Origin: Desulfobacterales bacterium
GTDB lineage: Bacteria > Desulfobacterota > Desulfobacteria > Desulfobacterales > SpSt-501
NCBI GenBank assembly: GCA_025454255.1
Contig: JALOOU010000006.1
Coordinates: 1-64,000, forward strand
Direction of reading: 5' to 3'
Length of the DNA: 64,000 nucleotides
Part shown: positions 1 to 9,123 of the stretch, in pieces
Layout of the letters: the number at the start of each line of letters is the position of its first letter
Numbering within the stretch: the first letter of the stretch is position 1
Translations under genes and position numbers: made by a program
Notes under the pieces: model-generated
The model's database searches: none
Told to the model about the DNA's origin: nothing
Seen by the model: the letters and a program-made list of their open reading frames with translations, nothing else

Positions 1-78
1 CGTCTTCCCATGGTCGATGTGCCCAATCGTCCCCACATTCACGTGCGGCTTCGTTCGCTCAAACTTCTGCTTGGCCAT
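1..78 (-). CDS. tuf: Elongation factor Tu, N-terminal fragment running off the window edge
   Basis: Reverse complement translates [26 protein letters not shown]. Confidence 0.95.
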   Translation of the reverse strand, partial: MAKQKFERTKPHVNVGTIGHIDHGKT

Positions 79-159
79 CTCCTCTTCCCTCCGCAAAAAG
101 GTAACATGTGATTAACATTGGAACACCCATCCACGCCGCAAGCGACGGTCGGTCACAAG

Positions 160-236
160 TGGAGCCCACGACCGGAATCGAACCGGTGGACCTCTTCCTT
201 ACCAAGGAAGCGCTCTACCGACTGAGCTACGTGGGC
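160..236 (-). tRNA. tRNA-Thr(GGT), CCA encoded
   Basis: Reverse complement GCCCACGTAGCTCAG...CTTGGTAAG...GGTTCGATTCC...CGTGGGCTCCA; paired acceptor arms, TPsiC arm and GGT anticodon. Confidence 0.96.
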
Positions 237-284
237 CCAAGGCCTTTAAATGCACATCCGTTTTTCGGGCAGCTTCGATGCGTG

Positions 285-360
<76 letters not shown>

Positions 361-508
361 ATGGACACTAGGGTACCGCATGACGCCGAACCACACCGCG
401 CATGCGCGGGTCCAATCTGACACGAAGACCGATGCAGGACGTCCTGTAGTGACTATCGATCTCGAACGGCGCCGCCGAAATCTCCTACAAAAGACCGCTT
501 GTTGAGGC

Positions 509-593
509 TGGTGGTGGGGGGAGGATTCGAACCTCCGAAGGCATCGCCGACAGATTTACAGTCTGTTCCCTTTGACCGCTCGGGAACCCCACC
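509..593 (-). tRNA. tRNA-Tyr(GTA), long variable arm, CCA encoded
   Basis: Reverse complement GGTGGGGTTCCCGAGCGG...ACTGTAAAT...GGTTCGAATCC...CCCCACCACCA; class II variable arm. Confidence 0.96.
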
Positions 594-661
594 CTGACAA
601 CAATCGGTTCATCGGGTTTCAGGGGCCTCCCCGAAAAACCACGCCCCTCCCCGTCGATGCC

Positions 662-737
662 TGGAGCCAGCGGAGGGACTCGAACCCCCGACCCACTGAT
701 TACAAATCAGTAGCTCTACCAGCTGAGCTACGCTGGC
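662..737 (-). tRNA. tRNA-Thr(TGT), CCA encoded
   Basis: Reverse complement GCCAGCGTAGCTCAGCTGG...ATTTGTAAT...GGTTCGAGTCC...CGCTGGCTCCA. Confidence 0.96.
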
Positions 738-806
738 GTCAGAACACGCCCCCTGCAAGCCGGGGAATTCGCACCAAAGAGCTCCCCAAGGCTTACAAAA
801 AAGAAC

Positions 807-835
807 CTTTTAGAAGTTTTAGGAATGTGTGTCAA
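807..835 (-). promoter_or_regulatory. Putative sigma-70 promoter of the tRNA-tuf operon
   Basis: Minus strand: -35 TTGACA (830-835), 17-nt spacer, -10-like TAAAAG (807-812), about 70 nt upstream of tRNA-Thr(TGT). Confidence 0.55.
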
Positions 836-1156
836 GACAAATTTTCAGACAGTATAGATCCATCCGTTCAAAAAGCAATCTTTTTTTCGCGCTGGCGCCG
901 GAACCGGGGCAACGGTGGACTGCCCGCCGGCGGCCCCCCGTTGATCCCGCGAGGGGATCATGATATCGTCTGTTAACAAAAAGACGGCTCAACGCCTTCG
1001 ACCTTGCGGCAGGCGGATCCGGCGCGGGGGAACCCGGGTTGACATCCTCCGGGCTATTTGATCTATGGGGCCCCACGCCCCCCAGGGGCGATCGCTTCCC
1101 GGCGGGTCCGGCACCCGCATGCCGCCCCGCCGACGTAACCCTCAAGGAGCAAACGC

Positions 1157-3022
1157 ATGCATCTTCGCCGCTTTTTGACTGCCGCGGGCGCCATGGCCGC
1201 ACTGTTCGCGATGGGCTGCGCCCACGAGCCCCCCGATCGGTCGCCGAGCGCCTTCCCGGCCGCTGCGCCCGCTGCAGCACCGGCCCCCAAGCTGCCGGCG
1301 CAGGGCCCTCCCGGCACCCGCGCCGCAGAGGTCCCGCTCCCCAAAGCGCCGGCCGCCCTCCCGGCCCCCGCCGACCGCACGGCCGTCCCGCCGGGCAGCG
1401 GCGAGGAGTGCGCCGTCGAGGAGGAGGGCGAGTCGCAGGCCGAGGCGACCGGCGCGGAGGCGGCGTTGAACCAGGCCCTGGCCCTCTGTCAGCAGGCGCA
1501 GCAAAAATGGCAGGCGGGCGACCTGGACCAGGCCATCGGCCTGCTCGACGACGCCTATGCCCTCATCCTCGAGGTCGACCCGGGCAACGACGCCCTCTTG
1601 ACGCAGGAGAAGGAGGACCTGCGCTTCACCATTTCCAAGCGCATCATGGAGATCTACTCCTCGCGGCGCGTCGCGGTCAACGGCCAGCGCAATGCCATTC
1701 CCCTCACGCTGAACGTCCACGTCCAGAACGAAATCGACGCCTTCACCGTCGGCCGTGAACGGGAGTTCTTCGCGGAGGCCTACCGCCGCTCCGGAAAATA
1801 CCGCCCCAAGATCGAGGCCGCGTTCAAGGAGGCCGGCCTGCCGCCGGAGCTCTCCTGGCTGCCGCTGATCGAGAGCGGCTATAAGGTGACCGCCCTCTCG
1901 CCGGCACGGGCGCTGGGCCTGTGGCAGTTCATCCCCTCCACCGGCTACCGCTACAACCTCAACCGCGACGGCTACATCGACGAGCGCATGGACCCGGAAA
2001 AGGCCACGCAGGGAGCCATCGCCTATCTCAAGGACCTGCACGACATGTTCGGCGATTGGTCCACCGCCCTGGCGGCCTACAACTGCGGCGAGCACCGGGT
2101 CATGCGCACCATCCAGAGCCAGAACATAAACTACTTGGACGATTTCTGGGATCTTTACGAGCGCCTGCCGCGCGAGACCGCCCGCTACGTGCCGCGCTTT
2201 CTGGCAACCCTGCACATCGTGACCGCCCCCGAAAAATTCGGCCTGGACGCCGTCGCGCCGGAGCCGGAGCTGGCCTACGAGACGGTGACGGTGCCGCGGC
2301 AAGTGCCGCTTCAGAGCATCGCCCAGGCGACCGGCATCGAGGCCGGCCTGCTGCGCGAACTCAACGCCGAACTGCGGCAGGGCGTGCTGCCCGAGAACGG
2401 TTATGAGCTGCGGGTCCCCCCCGGCAGCGCCGAGCGCGTGACGGCCAAGATCGACGACATCGCGCCCTACCGCCCCAGACGCGTGACGACGATCCGCCAC
2501 ACCGTGCGCAAGCGCGAGACGATCGAGAGCGTGGCGCGGCGCTACGGCGCCGAGGTGCAGAGCCTTCTGGCCGCAAACAACCTGCGCCGGTCCCAGCCGC
2601 TTGCCGCCGGCCAAACGCTGCGGGTGCCTCTGGTCGATTGCCCCCCCGGCGAGCCGCCCGCGGCGGCCCCGGCGCTCGTCGGCAAACGCCAGCCCATCGA
2701 ACACACGGTGCGCGCAGGCGACTCCCTCTGGAACCTGGCCCAGCGCTACCACACCACCACGCAGGAGATCCAGCGCCTGAACCAGTTGAAGGGAACCTCC
2801 ATCACCGTCGGCCAGACCCTGAAAATCGCACCGGCCGCGCCGGCCGCACCCGCCAGGGCAGCGGCGGCGAAGCCCAAGCCCGTCACCTACGCCGTGCGCC
2901 GGGGCGACACGCTGCAGGGCATCGCCCGCAGCCACAACATGGCCCTGGAGCGGCTGCTGGCATTGAACAACCTCACCCCCCGCACCAAGATCATCCCGGG
3001 CCAAAAAATCCTCGTAGAATGA
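1157..3022 (+). CDS. mltD: Membrane-bound lytic murein transglycosylase, MltD-like, with LysM repeats
   Basis: Lipoprotein-like N-terminus (AMGCAHEPP), SLT motifs (LSWLPLIESGYKVTALSPARALGLWQFIPSTGYRYNL), C-terminal LysM repeats (HTVRAGDSLWNLAQRYHTT, YAVRRGDTLQGIARSHNM). Confidence 0.92.
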   Translation: MHLRRFLTAAGAMAALFAMGCAHEPPDRSPSAFPAAAPAAAPAPKLPAQGPPGTRAAEVPLPKAPAALPAPADRTAVPPGSGEECAVEEEGESQAEATGAEAALNQALALCQQAQQKWQAGDLDQAIGLLDDAYALILEVDPGNDALLTQEKEDLRFTISKRIMEIYSSRRVAVNGQRNAIPLTLNVHVQNEIDAFTVGREREFFAEAYRRSGKYRPKIEAAFKEAGLPPELSWLPLIESGYKVTALSPARALGLWQFIPSTGYRYNLNRDGYIDERMDPEKATQGAIAYLKDLHDMFGDWSTALAAYNCGEHRVMRTIQSQNINYLDDFWDLYERLPRETARYVPRFLATLHIVTAPEKFGLDAVAPEPELAYETVTVPRQVPLQSIAQATGIEAGLLRELNAELRQGVLPENGYELRVPPGSAERVTAKIDDIAPYRPRRVTTIRHTVRKRETIESVARRYGAEVQSLLAANNLRRSQPLAAGQTLRVPLVDCPPGEPPAAAPALVGKRQPIEHTVRAGDSLWNLAQRYHTTTQEIQRLNQLKGTSITVGQTLKIAPAAPAAPARAAAAKPKPVTYAVRRGDTLQGIARSHNMALERLLALNNLTPRTKIIPGQKILVE

Positions 3023-3552
3023 GCGCCGTCCGCAGGACCCAATGGCGCATCATCACCGGTGCGCCCTGCTCGGGCAAGACGGCGGTCATCGCGGAGCTCT
3101 CCCGCCGGGGGCACCCGGTGGTGGCCGAAACCGCCCGCGCCGTAATCGACCGGGAGCTGGCCCGGGGCCGGCGCCTGGAGGAGATCAAGGCGGACGCGGC
3201 CGCCTTCGAGGGGCAAATCTTCCGCACGAAGCTCGAACTGGAGAGCCGCCTGCCGGCGGAGGAGCCGCTTTTCCTCGACCGCGGGCTGCCCGACAGCATC
3301 GCCTACTACACGCTGGAGGGGCTGGACCCGCGGGAGCCCCTGCGCCACAGCCGCCGCATCGCGTACCGGCGCGTGTTCCTGTTCGAGCGCCTGGAGTTTC
3401 TGAAAGACCCGGTGCGCTCGGAAGACCCGCAGACGGCGGCGCGGATCGAACGGCTGATCGCGGAGGCCTACGGCCGCCTGGGGTACCCCATCGTGCGGGT
3501 GCCGGTGCTCTCGATCGCGGAGCGTGCGGAGTTCGTGCTGGCGCGGGCGTGA
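3019..3552 (+). CDS. AAA family ATPase/kinase-like protein (AAA_28 type)
   Basis: MSAVRRTQWRIITGAPCSGKTAVIAEL (Walker A GAPCSGKT); ATGA overlap with the preceding gene. Confidence 0.8.
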   Translation: MSAVRRTQWRIITGAPCSGKTAVIAELSRRGHPVVAETARAVIDRELARGRRLEEIKADAAAFEGQIFRTKLELESRLPAEEPLFLDRGLPDSIAYYTLEGLDPREPLRHSRRIAYRRVFLFERLEFLKDPVRSEDPQTAARIERLIAEAYGRLGYPIVRVPVLSIAERAEFVLARA

Positions 3553-3557
3553 AACGG

Positions 3558-4268
3558 TCAGCCGGCCGGCGCGTTGACCCAGAGCGCCGCCACCTCCGCC
3601 GCCGTGAGGTGCCGCCAGCGGCCCTCCGGCAGGTCGCCCAGCCGGATGCCGGCAACGCGAATGCGCGCCAGGCCCACGACCTCGTTTCCCACCCGCGCGA
3701 CCATGCGCCGGATCTGCCGGTTGCGGCCCTCCTTGAGAACGATGCGAAACCGGTTCGCGGCGATCCGGGCCACCTCCGCCGGCCGGGTGCGCGTGTTCAG
3801 AATCGGCAGCCCCCGAGCCATGCGCTGCAGCGCCCCGTCCGAAATGGGCCTCGCCACGGTGACCTCGTACTCCTTTTCATGGTCGAAGGAGGGGTGGGAC
3901 AAGCGGTGGTGGAGCCTGCCGTCGTTGGTGAGCAGCAAAAGGCCGGTGGAGTCCTTGTCGAGCCGGCCCACCGGAAAGACCCGCTGGGGGACCTGCACCA
4001 GCTCGAGAACGATGCGCTTGCCGGGGTGGCGGCAGCTGGTCACGTAGCCCGGCGGCTTGTGCAGGGCGATGTAGACCGCCGCCTGGCGCGCATCGACGGG
4101 GAGGCCGTCCACCGCCACCCGGTCGCGTTCCGGGTCGACCTTCGCCCCAAGCTCGGCAACGCTCGCTCCGTTGACCTGCACGCGCCCCGCGCGGATCAGC
4201 GCCTCGCCGTGGCGCCGGGAGCACACCCCGGCGGCGGAGAGGTATTTTTGAAGCCGCACCAGTGCCAT
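3558..4268 (-). CDS. rRNA pseudouridine synthase (RluB/RsuA family)
   Basis: MALVRLQKYLSAAGVCSRRHGEALIRAGRVQVNG (S4 domain), VGRLDKDSTGLLLLTNDG, EGRNRQIRRM. Confidence 0.93.
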   Translation of the reverse strand: MALVRLQKYLSAAGVCSRRHGEALIRAGRVQVNGASVAELGAKVDPERDRVAVDGLPVDARQAAVYIALHKPPGYVTSCRHPGKRIVLELVQVPQRVFPVGRLDKDSTGLLLLTNDGRLHHRLSHPSFDHEKEYEVTVARPISDGALQRMARGLPILNTRTRPAEVARIAANRFRIVLKEGRNRQIRRMVARVGNEVVGLARIRVAGIRLGDLPEGRWRHLTAAEVAALWVNAPAG

Positions 4269-4283
4269 CTGCGGGGCCCGGGG

Positions 4284-5468
4284 CTAGCTGCGGTAGTCCG
4301 CGTTGATCTTGACGTAGTCGATTGAAAAATCGCAGGTGTAGACCGCATCCCGGCCCGGGCCCATGTGCAGGTCGATGGCGATCCCGAACGCGTCGGTCTT
4401 CAGCACGCGGGCGGCCTCGGCCTCCACCGCCTTGCCGCAGCCGACGCCGCCGGCCACCATCTGAACCGCACCGATGAACACATCGACCCGGCTGGGATCG
4501 AAGGCCACGCCGGCCCGGCCTGCCGCCGCGAGGATCCGGCCCCAGTTGGCATCCTCCCCGAAGAGCGCGGTTTTCACCAGGGGCGAGTTGGCCACCGTGT
4601 CGGCGATGCGGTGGGCGTCGGCGTCGCTGGCCGCGCCGCGCACCTCGATCTGCACGAGCTTGTTGGCTCCTTCGGCGTCCTTCACCACCCAGGTGGCCAA
4701 GGCGAGCATCGTCTGATCCAGGAGCGCCTGAAACTGCGCCCGATCCTCGGCGGTCCGGACCGCAGCCCCGGAGACGCCGCTGGCCATCAGCAGGATGGTG
4801 TCGTTGGTGCTGGTGTCGCCGTCGACGGTGATGCGGTTGAAGGAGCGGTTCGCGCCGGCCGCCAGCAGCGCATGCAGGCTGGCGGCGTCCACGCGGGCGT
4901 CGGTCATGATGAAGCAGAGCATGGTGGCCACATCCGGCCGGATCATGCCGGCCCCCTTGGCCACCCCGGTCACGGTGACCGGCCTGCCGTCGATTCGGGC
5001 CTGCCGCGAGACCGCCTTCGGCACCCGGTCGGTGGTCATGATCGCCTCGGCGAAGTCCGCGACCCCTTCCGGTCGCAGCGCCGCCGCGAGACCGGGCAGC
5101 GCCCGCTCGATGGGCTCGATCGGCAGCGGCTCGCCGATGACCCCGGTGGATGCCACCAGCACCTGCTCCTCGGCGCCCTGGATCGCCTGCGCCGCCGCCC
5201 GCGCCATGCGGCGGGCATCCCGGTCGCCGGCATCGCCCGTGCAGCAGTTGGCATTGCCGCTGTTGGCGATCACGGCCCGGCAGAGCCCTCCCCGCACGCG
5301 CTCGCGATCGAGCCGCACCGGCGCCGCCTGCACCCGGTTGCGGGTGAAGAGCCCGGCCACGCTGGCCGCAGGATCGCAAACGATCAGGCCGAGGTCCTTG
5401 CGGCCGTTCTTTTTGATGCCGGCGGCGACTCCGGCCGCCGTGAACCCGGGGCAGGCAACGATCTGCAT
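4284..5468 (-). CDS. argJ: Bifunctional glutamate N-acetyltransferase/amino-acid acetyltransferase
   Basis: MQIVACPGFTAAGVAAGIKKNGRKDLGLIV..., VASTGVIGEPLP, KGAGMIRPDVATMLCF; AAAGGA Shine-Dalgarno about 9 nt before the chosen ATG. Confidence 0.94.
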   Translation of the reverse strand: MQIVACPGFTAAGVAAGIKKNGRKDLGLIVCDPAASVAGLFTRNRVQAAPVRLDRERVRGGLCRAVIANSGNANCCTGDAGDRDARRMARAAAQAIQGAEEQVLVASTGVIGEPLPIEPIERALPGLAAALRPEGVADFAEAIMTTDRVPKAVSRQARIDGRPVTVTGVAKGAGMIRPDVATMLCFIMTDARVDAASLHALLAAGANRSFNRITVDGDTSTNDTILLMASGVSGAAVRTAEDRAQFQALLDQTMLALATWVVKDAEGANKLVQIEVRGAASDADAHRIADTVANSPLVKTALFGEDANWGRILAAAGRAGVAFDPSRVDVFIGAVQMVAGGVGCGKAVEAEAARVLKTDAFGIAIDLHMGPGRDAVYTCDFSIDYVKINADYRS

Positions 5469-5634
5469 CGCGGTCATTCCTTTCGTGGCACGTTGCGTTC
5501 CTGCGGCGACGGGAGGCGGCAGTGAGGCCCCCGCCGGCCGCAGCAACCGGAACCGTTTGAATTAAATGTTAATTTGACAGAATCCCGATCGCTTGTCAAT
5601 CGGGGCGCGCGTGCGGCCGGCAACGCCTTCGTGT

Positions 5635-5663
5635 TTGACAGCCGACCTGGCTTGAGCTAATCA
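5635..5663 (+). promoter_or_regulatory. Possible sigma-70 promoter upstream of the putative selenoprotein gene
   Basis: -35 TTGACA (5635-5640), 17-nt spacer, weak -10 TAATCA (5658-5663). Confidence 0.4.
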
Positions 5664-5708
5664 GGCTCTCCACTGGCCGAACGCCCTCGGCCCGAAAGGA
5701 CCCTGGCC

Positions 5709-5891
5709 ATGCCGACCATCGACTGGAGCTGCAAACGCTGCCGCGCCCGCTTGGAGCTGCGGCGCACCTGAACCCGCGTCCGCGTGCGCTGCAGGGCCTG
5801 CGGCGCCGAATACCCCGTGGCCGACTTCCGGCAGGAGATCGACGCAGCCGCCGAGGAGGAGCTGGCCGACGTCCGCTGCGACCGACTCTGA
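5709..5891 (+). CDS. Putative small selenoprotein with two CxxC motifs; in-frame TGA (5769-5771) read as selenocysteine
   Basis: MPTIDWSCKRCRARLELRRT-U-TRVRVRCRACGAEYPVADFRQEIDAAAEEELADVRCDRL; AAAGGA Shine-Dalgarno upstream; SECIS-like hairpin after TGA; terminal TGA overlaps the next ATG (TGATG). Resembles, from memory, the 'dual CXXC motif small (seleno)protein' family. Confidence 0.75.
5786..5806 (+). promoter_or_regulatory. Candidate bacterial SECIS element
   Basis: GCGCTGCA-GGGCC-TGCGGCGC: 8-bp stem (one G-U) with GG-starting apical loop, 14 nt after the in-frame TGA. Confidence 0.65.
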
Positions 5892-6808
5892 TGGCACTCG
5901 TCCTCAACAGTCTGTTTCCCGTGTTTGCCCTGCTCGCCCTCGGCAGCCTCCTGCGGCGCCTCAACGCCACCACCGAGGCGTTCATCGCTGTCTCCGACCG
6001 GCTGGTTTACTACGTCTTCTTCCCGGCGATGCTCTTCTGGAAGCTCGGCGGATCGCCGCTGAAGCTCGCCGATGACCTGGGTCTCGCCTCGGCGGTGACC
6101 GCCGCCGTTCTGACGGTCTATGGGGCAAGCACCGCGTGCATCGTGCTGGGCAAAATCGATGCCTTCCAGGCCGGCGCGTTTTCCCAGAGCTGCTTTCGGA
6201 TCAACACCTACGTCGGCATGGCGGTTTCCATCAGCGCGTTCGGAGAAGCAGGGGGGCGGTATTTTGCCGTCCTGATCGGGCTCACCATCCCGACCCTCAA
6301 CCTGCTCTCCGTCGCCACGCTGATCTGGTTCGGTGCGCAGCGAACACCGGTGGCGAAGCGCATCGCTCAAACCGCCCGCGCGCTCCTGCTGAACCCGTTG
6401 ATCTTAGGCTGCCTGGCGGGGATCGGCTACGGTCAGACGGCGGCCGGTTTTCCGACGTTCATCGACCATACGCTGCGGCTGGCCTCCTCCGTCACCCTGC
6501 CGCTGGCGCTGCTTTCCATCGGCGGGAGCCTCACGCTCAAGGGGTTCAGGAGCCACTGGCGCCTGTCGCTGCTCGCGTCTTTTTTCAAACTGGCGGTCCT
6601 GCCCGCGGCGGGCTTCTGCTGGTTGCGCGCCGCCGGCCTCAACGGGCTGCCCTTCAGCGTCGGCATGTTGTACCTTGCCCTGCCGACCTCGACGGCGCTC
6701 TACCTTCTCTCGGCCCAGCTCAACAGCGACACGCAGCTGGCGGCGACCGCCATCGCCCTCTCGACCCTCCTGGCGTTCGGGCCGATGGCGGCGGTGTTGC
6801 TGCTGTAA
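5891..6808 (+). CDS. AEC family auxin efflux carrier-type transporter
   Basis: MALVLNSLFPVFALLALGSLLRRLNATTEAFIAVSDRLVYYVFFPAMLFWKL; about 10 hydrophobic segments. Confidence 0.88.
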   Translation: MALVLNSLFPVFALLALGSLLRRLNATTEAFIAVSDRLVYYVFFPAMLFWKLGGSPLKLADDLGLASAVTAAVLTVYGASTACIVLGKIDAFQAGAFSQSCFRINTYVGMAVSISAFGEAGGRYFAVLIGLTIPTLNLLSVATLIWFGAQRTPVAKRIAQTARALLLNPLILGCLAGIGYGQTAAGFPTFIDHTLRLASSVTLPLALLSIGGSLTLKGFRSHWRLSLLASFFKLAVLPAAGFCWLRAAGLNGLPFSVGMLYLALPTSTALYLLSAQLNSDTQLAATAIALSTLLAFGPMAAVLLL

Positions 6809-6827
6809 AACGGCGGGGCGGTGCGGC

Positions 6828-7571
6828 ATGCTCAACTTCCGGCTCACCATCGAGTACGACGGCAGCGATTACAGCGGCTGGCAGCGGCAATCTTCAAAAC
6901 CGACGGTCCAGGCTGAAATCGAAAAGGCCCTGGCCACCATGACCCGCTCGGCCGTCACCCTGCACGGGGCGGGCCGCACCGATGCCGGCGTGCACGCCCT
7001 GGGCCAGGTCGCCAGCTTCCGCTGCGACACGCGCCTGGCGCCCGATCAACTGCTCAAAGGCTTGAACAGCCTGCTGCCGCCGGACATCGCCATCCGCGAG
7101 TGCTGCCGTGCGCCGGAGGAGTTCCACGCCCGCTTCTCCGCCAAAAGCAAGCGCTACGGCTACCGGGTCCTGAACCGGGAGGTTCGCAGCGCCCTCGAAC
7201 GCCGCACCAGCTGGTTCCTCCACACGCCCCTGGACCTGGCCGCGATGCAGCAGGCGGCCGACCGGCTCTGCGGACGCCGCGATTTCAAGGCCTTCGAAAG
7301 CGCCGGCAGCCCCAGGGCCCACACGGTCCGGGAGGTCACCGCGGCCGAGTGGGTCTGCGACCGACAGCAGCCCGGCCTGCTCTTTTTCCAGATCGCGGCG
7401 GACGGATTCCTGCGCTGCATGGTGCGCAACATCGTGGGGACCTTGGTTGCCGTCGGCCGCGGAGCGCTCGCCCCGGCGGGCATCGACGCGATCCTGGACT
7501 CCCGCGACCGGCGGCGGGCCGGCCCGACCGCCCCGGCCCGCGGGCTCTTCCTCCTGGAGGTGCGGTATTGA
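6828..7571 (+). CDS. truA: tRNA pseudouridine(38-40) synthase
   Basis: MLNFRLTIEYDGSDYSGWQRQ...GAGRTDAGVHALGQVA; RFSAKSKRYGYRV. Confidence 0.96.
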   Translation: MLNFRLTIEYDGSDYSGWQRQSSKPTVQAEIEKALATMTRSAVTLHGAGRTDAGVHALGQVASFRCDTRLAPDQLLKGLNSLLPPDIAIRECCRAPEEFHARFSAKSKRYGYRVLNREVRSALERRTSWFLHTPLDLAAMQQAADRLCGRRDFKAFESAGSPRAHTVREVTAAEWVCDRQQPGLLFFQIAADGFLRCMVRNIVGTLVAVGRGALAPAGIDAILDSRDRRRAGPTAPARGLFLLEVRY

Positions 7572-7659
7572 AATCGACGCGAGGGGATGGTATAGGTGGC
7601 CCCCGCCTCTGATGGCAGGCCCGGCCGCCGCCGATATCAACGCTAAGGAGCATGCCGCC

Positions 7660-8922
7660 ATGACCGCCACGCAACGCGACACGACACCGGACGATCTGAC
7701 CCGACGCTACCGCGAGCTCCAGTCGCGGCGCATCAACCTGGACATGACCCGCGGCAAACCCTGCCCCGAGCAGCTCGATCTCTTCTCCGCCCTGTTGGAG
7801 GGGGTCGACCGCAGGGCCTACCGGGCCGCGGACGGCACCGACTGCCGCAACTACGGGGGGCTGGACGGAATCCCAGAGGCCAAGGCGCTTTTTGCGCAGT
7901 ACATGGGGGTGACGCCCGAGGAGCTGATCATCGGCGGCAGCTCCAGCCTCACCCTGATGCACGACGCCGTGACCTGGGCCATGGTGTTCGGGGCGGCCGC
8001 CGGATCCCCGCCCTGGGGCCGCCAGGGGCCCGTCAAGTTTCTCTGCCCCAGCCCGGGCTACGACCGCCACTTCTTCGTCTGCGAGCATCTGGGCATCGAG
8101 ATGATCCCGGTCGCGATGGCGACCGATGGGCCGGACATGGACGCGGTGGAGAGGCTCGCCGCCGCAGACGCGGGCATCAAGGGCATCTGGTGCGTGCCCA
8201 AGTACAGCAACCCCACCGGGGCGGTCTATTCGGAGGAGGTGGTCCTGCGGCTGGCCGCCATGCCGACCCGGGCGGCGGATTTCCGGATCTTCTGGGACAA
8301 CGCCTATGCCGTGCACCATCTGGGCGGGGGGCCCGCCCCGCTGGCGGACATCCTGGAAGCCTGCCGCCGGAGCGCTCACCCGGACCGGGTGCTGATGTTC
8401 GGCTCCACGTCGAAGATCTCCTTTGCCGGCAGCGGGATCGCCTTCATGGCCGCCAGCCGCGCGAACATGGCCTGGGCCCGGACCCACCTGGGATTTCAGA
8501 CGATCGGGCCCGACAAGCTCAACCAGCTCCGGCATGTGGCCGCGTTCAAGACCATGGGGGGGATCCTGGCGCAGATGCAGAAACACGCCGCCATCCTGGC
8601 CCCGAAGTTCGATGCGGTGTTCGACGTGCTGGAGCGCGAGATCGGCGCACGGGGGGTGGCGCAGTGGACGCATCCGACCGGCGGCTATTTCATCAGCCTC
8701 GACACGCTGCCGGGCCGCGCCCGCCGGGTCGTGCAGCTGGCGGCGGAGGCCGGGGTCAAGCTCACCCCGGCCGGCTCGACCTTTCCCCTCCAAAGCGACC
8801 CGGCCGATGCGAATATCCGCATCGCCCCGTCGTTTCCCTCGGTCGCCGACATCCGCACCGCGGTGGAGGTGCTCTGCGTGTGCATCCGCCTGGCCGACCA
8901 GGAGCACAGGGGCCGAACGTGA
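7660..8922 (+). CDS. Class I/II aminotransferase (aspartate aminotransferase subgroup Ic-like)
   Basis: NLDMTRGKPCPEQLDL, GGSSSLTLMHDAVTWAM, PKYSNPTGAVYS, FGSTSKISFAGSGIAF; TAAGGAG Shine-Dalgarno. Confidence 0.9.
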   Translation: MTATQRDTTPDDLTRRYRELQSRRINLDMTRGKPCPEQLDLFSALLEGVDRRAYRAADGTDCRNYGGLDGIPEAKALFAQYMGVTPEELIIGGSSSLTLMHDAVTWAMVFGAAAGSPPWGRQGPVKFLCPSPGYDRHFFVCEHLGIEMIPVAMATDGPDMDAVERLAAADAGIKGIWCVPKYSNPTGAVYSEEVVLRLAAMPTRAADFRIFWDNAYAVHHLGGGPAPLADILEACRRSAHPDRVLMFGSTSKISFAGSGIAFMAASRANMAWARTHLGFQTIGPDKLNQLRHVAAFKTMGGILAQMQKHAAILAPKFDAVFDVLEREIGARGVAQWTHPTGGYFISLDTLPGRARRVVQLAAEAGVKLTPAGSTFPLQSDPADANIRIAPSFPSVADIRTAVEVLCVCIRLADQEHRGRT

Positions 8923-9077
8923 CGGGCTCGAAAACGGTCCCTGACGCGGACGGCTTCGTAAAAAGCCCTCGATCAAGGCGCGCAAATCCCGCCTCGCAAG
9001 CGGTGCGTACCGCAGGCCGCGGCGACCGCGAGATGAAGCGCAATGCAGATCGGGGGGGTACGACCTCGCCAAACGCA

Positions 9078-9103
9078 GACACCCCGCCCGGGGGCGGGGT
9101 GTC
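9078..9103. terminator. GC-rich perfect hairpin between convergent genes
   Basis: GACACCCCGCCC-GG-GGGCGGGGTGTC, 12-bp arms; no good U-tract. Confidence 0.5.
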
Positions 9104-9123
9104 GCTGGCGGTTGGGGAAAAAC

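Noticed and set aside
1142-3004. 620-aa minus-strand ORF opposite the MltD-like gene
   Set aside because: Antisense ORF caused by high GC; His/Gly/Ala/Arg-rich with no recognisable motifs, while the plus strand has clear transglycosylase and LysM motifs
5584-5604. Short inverted repeat CCCGAT...ATCGGG upstream of argJ
   Set aside because: Only 6-bp arms in GC-rich DNA; too weak to claim as an operator or terminator
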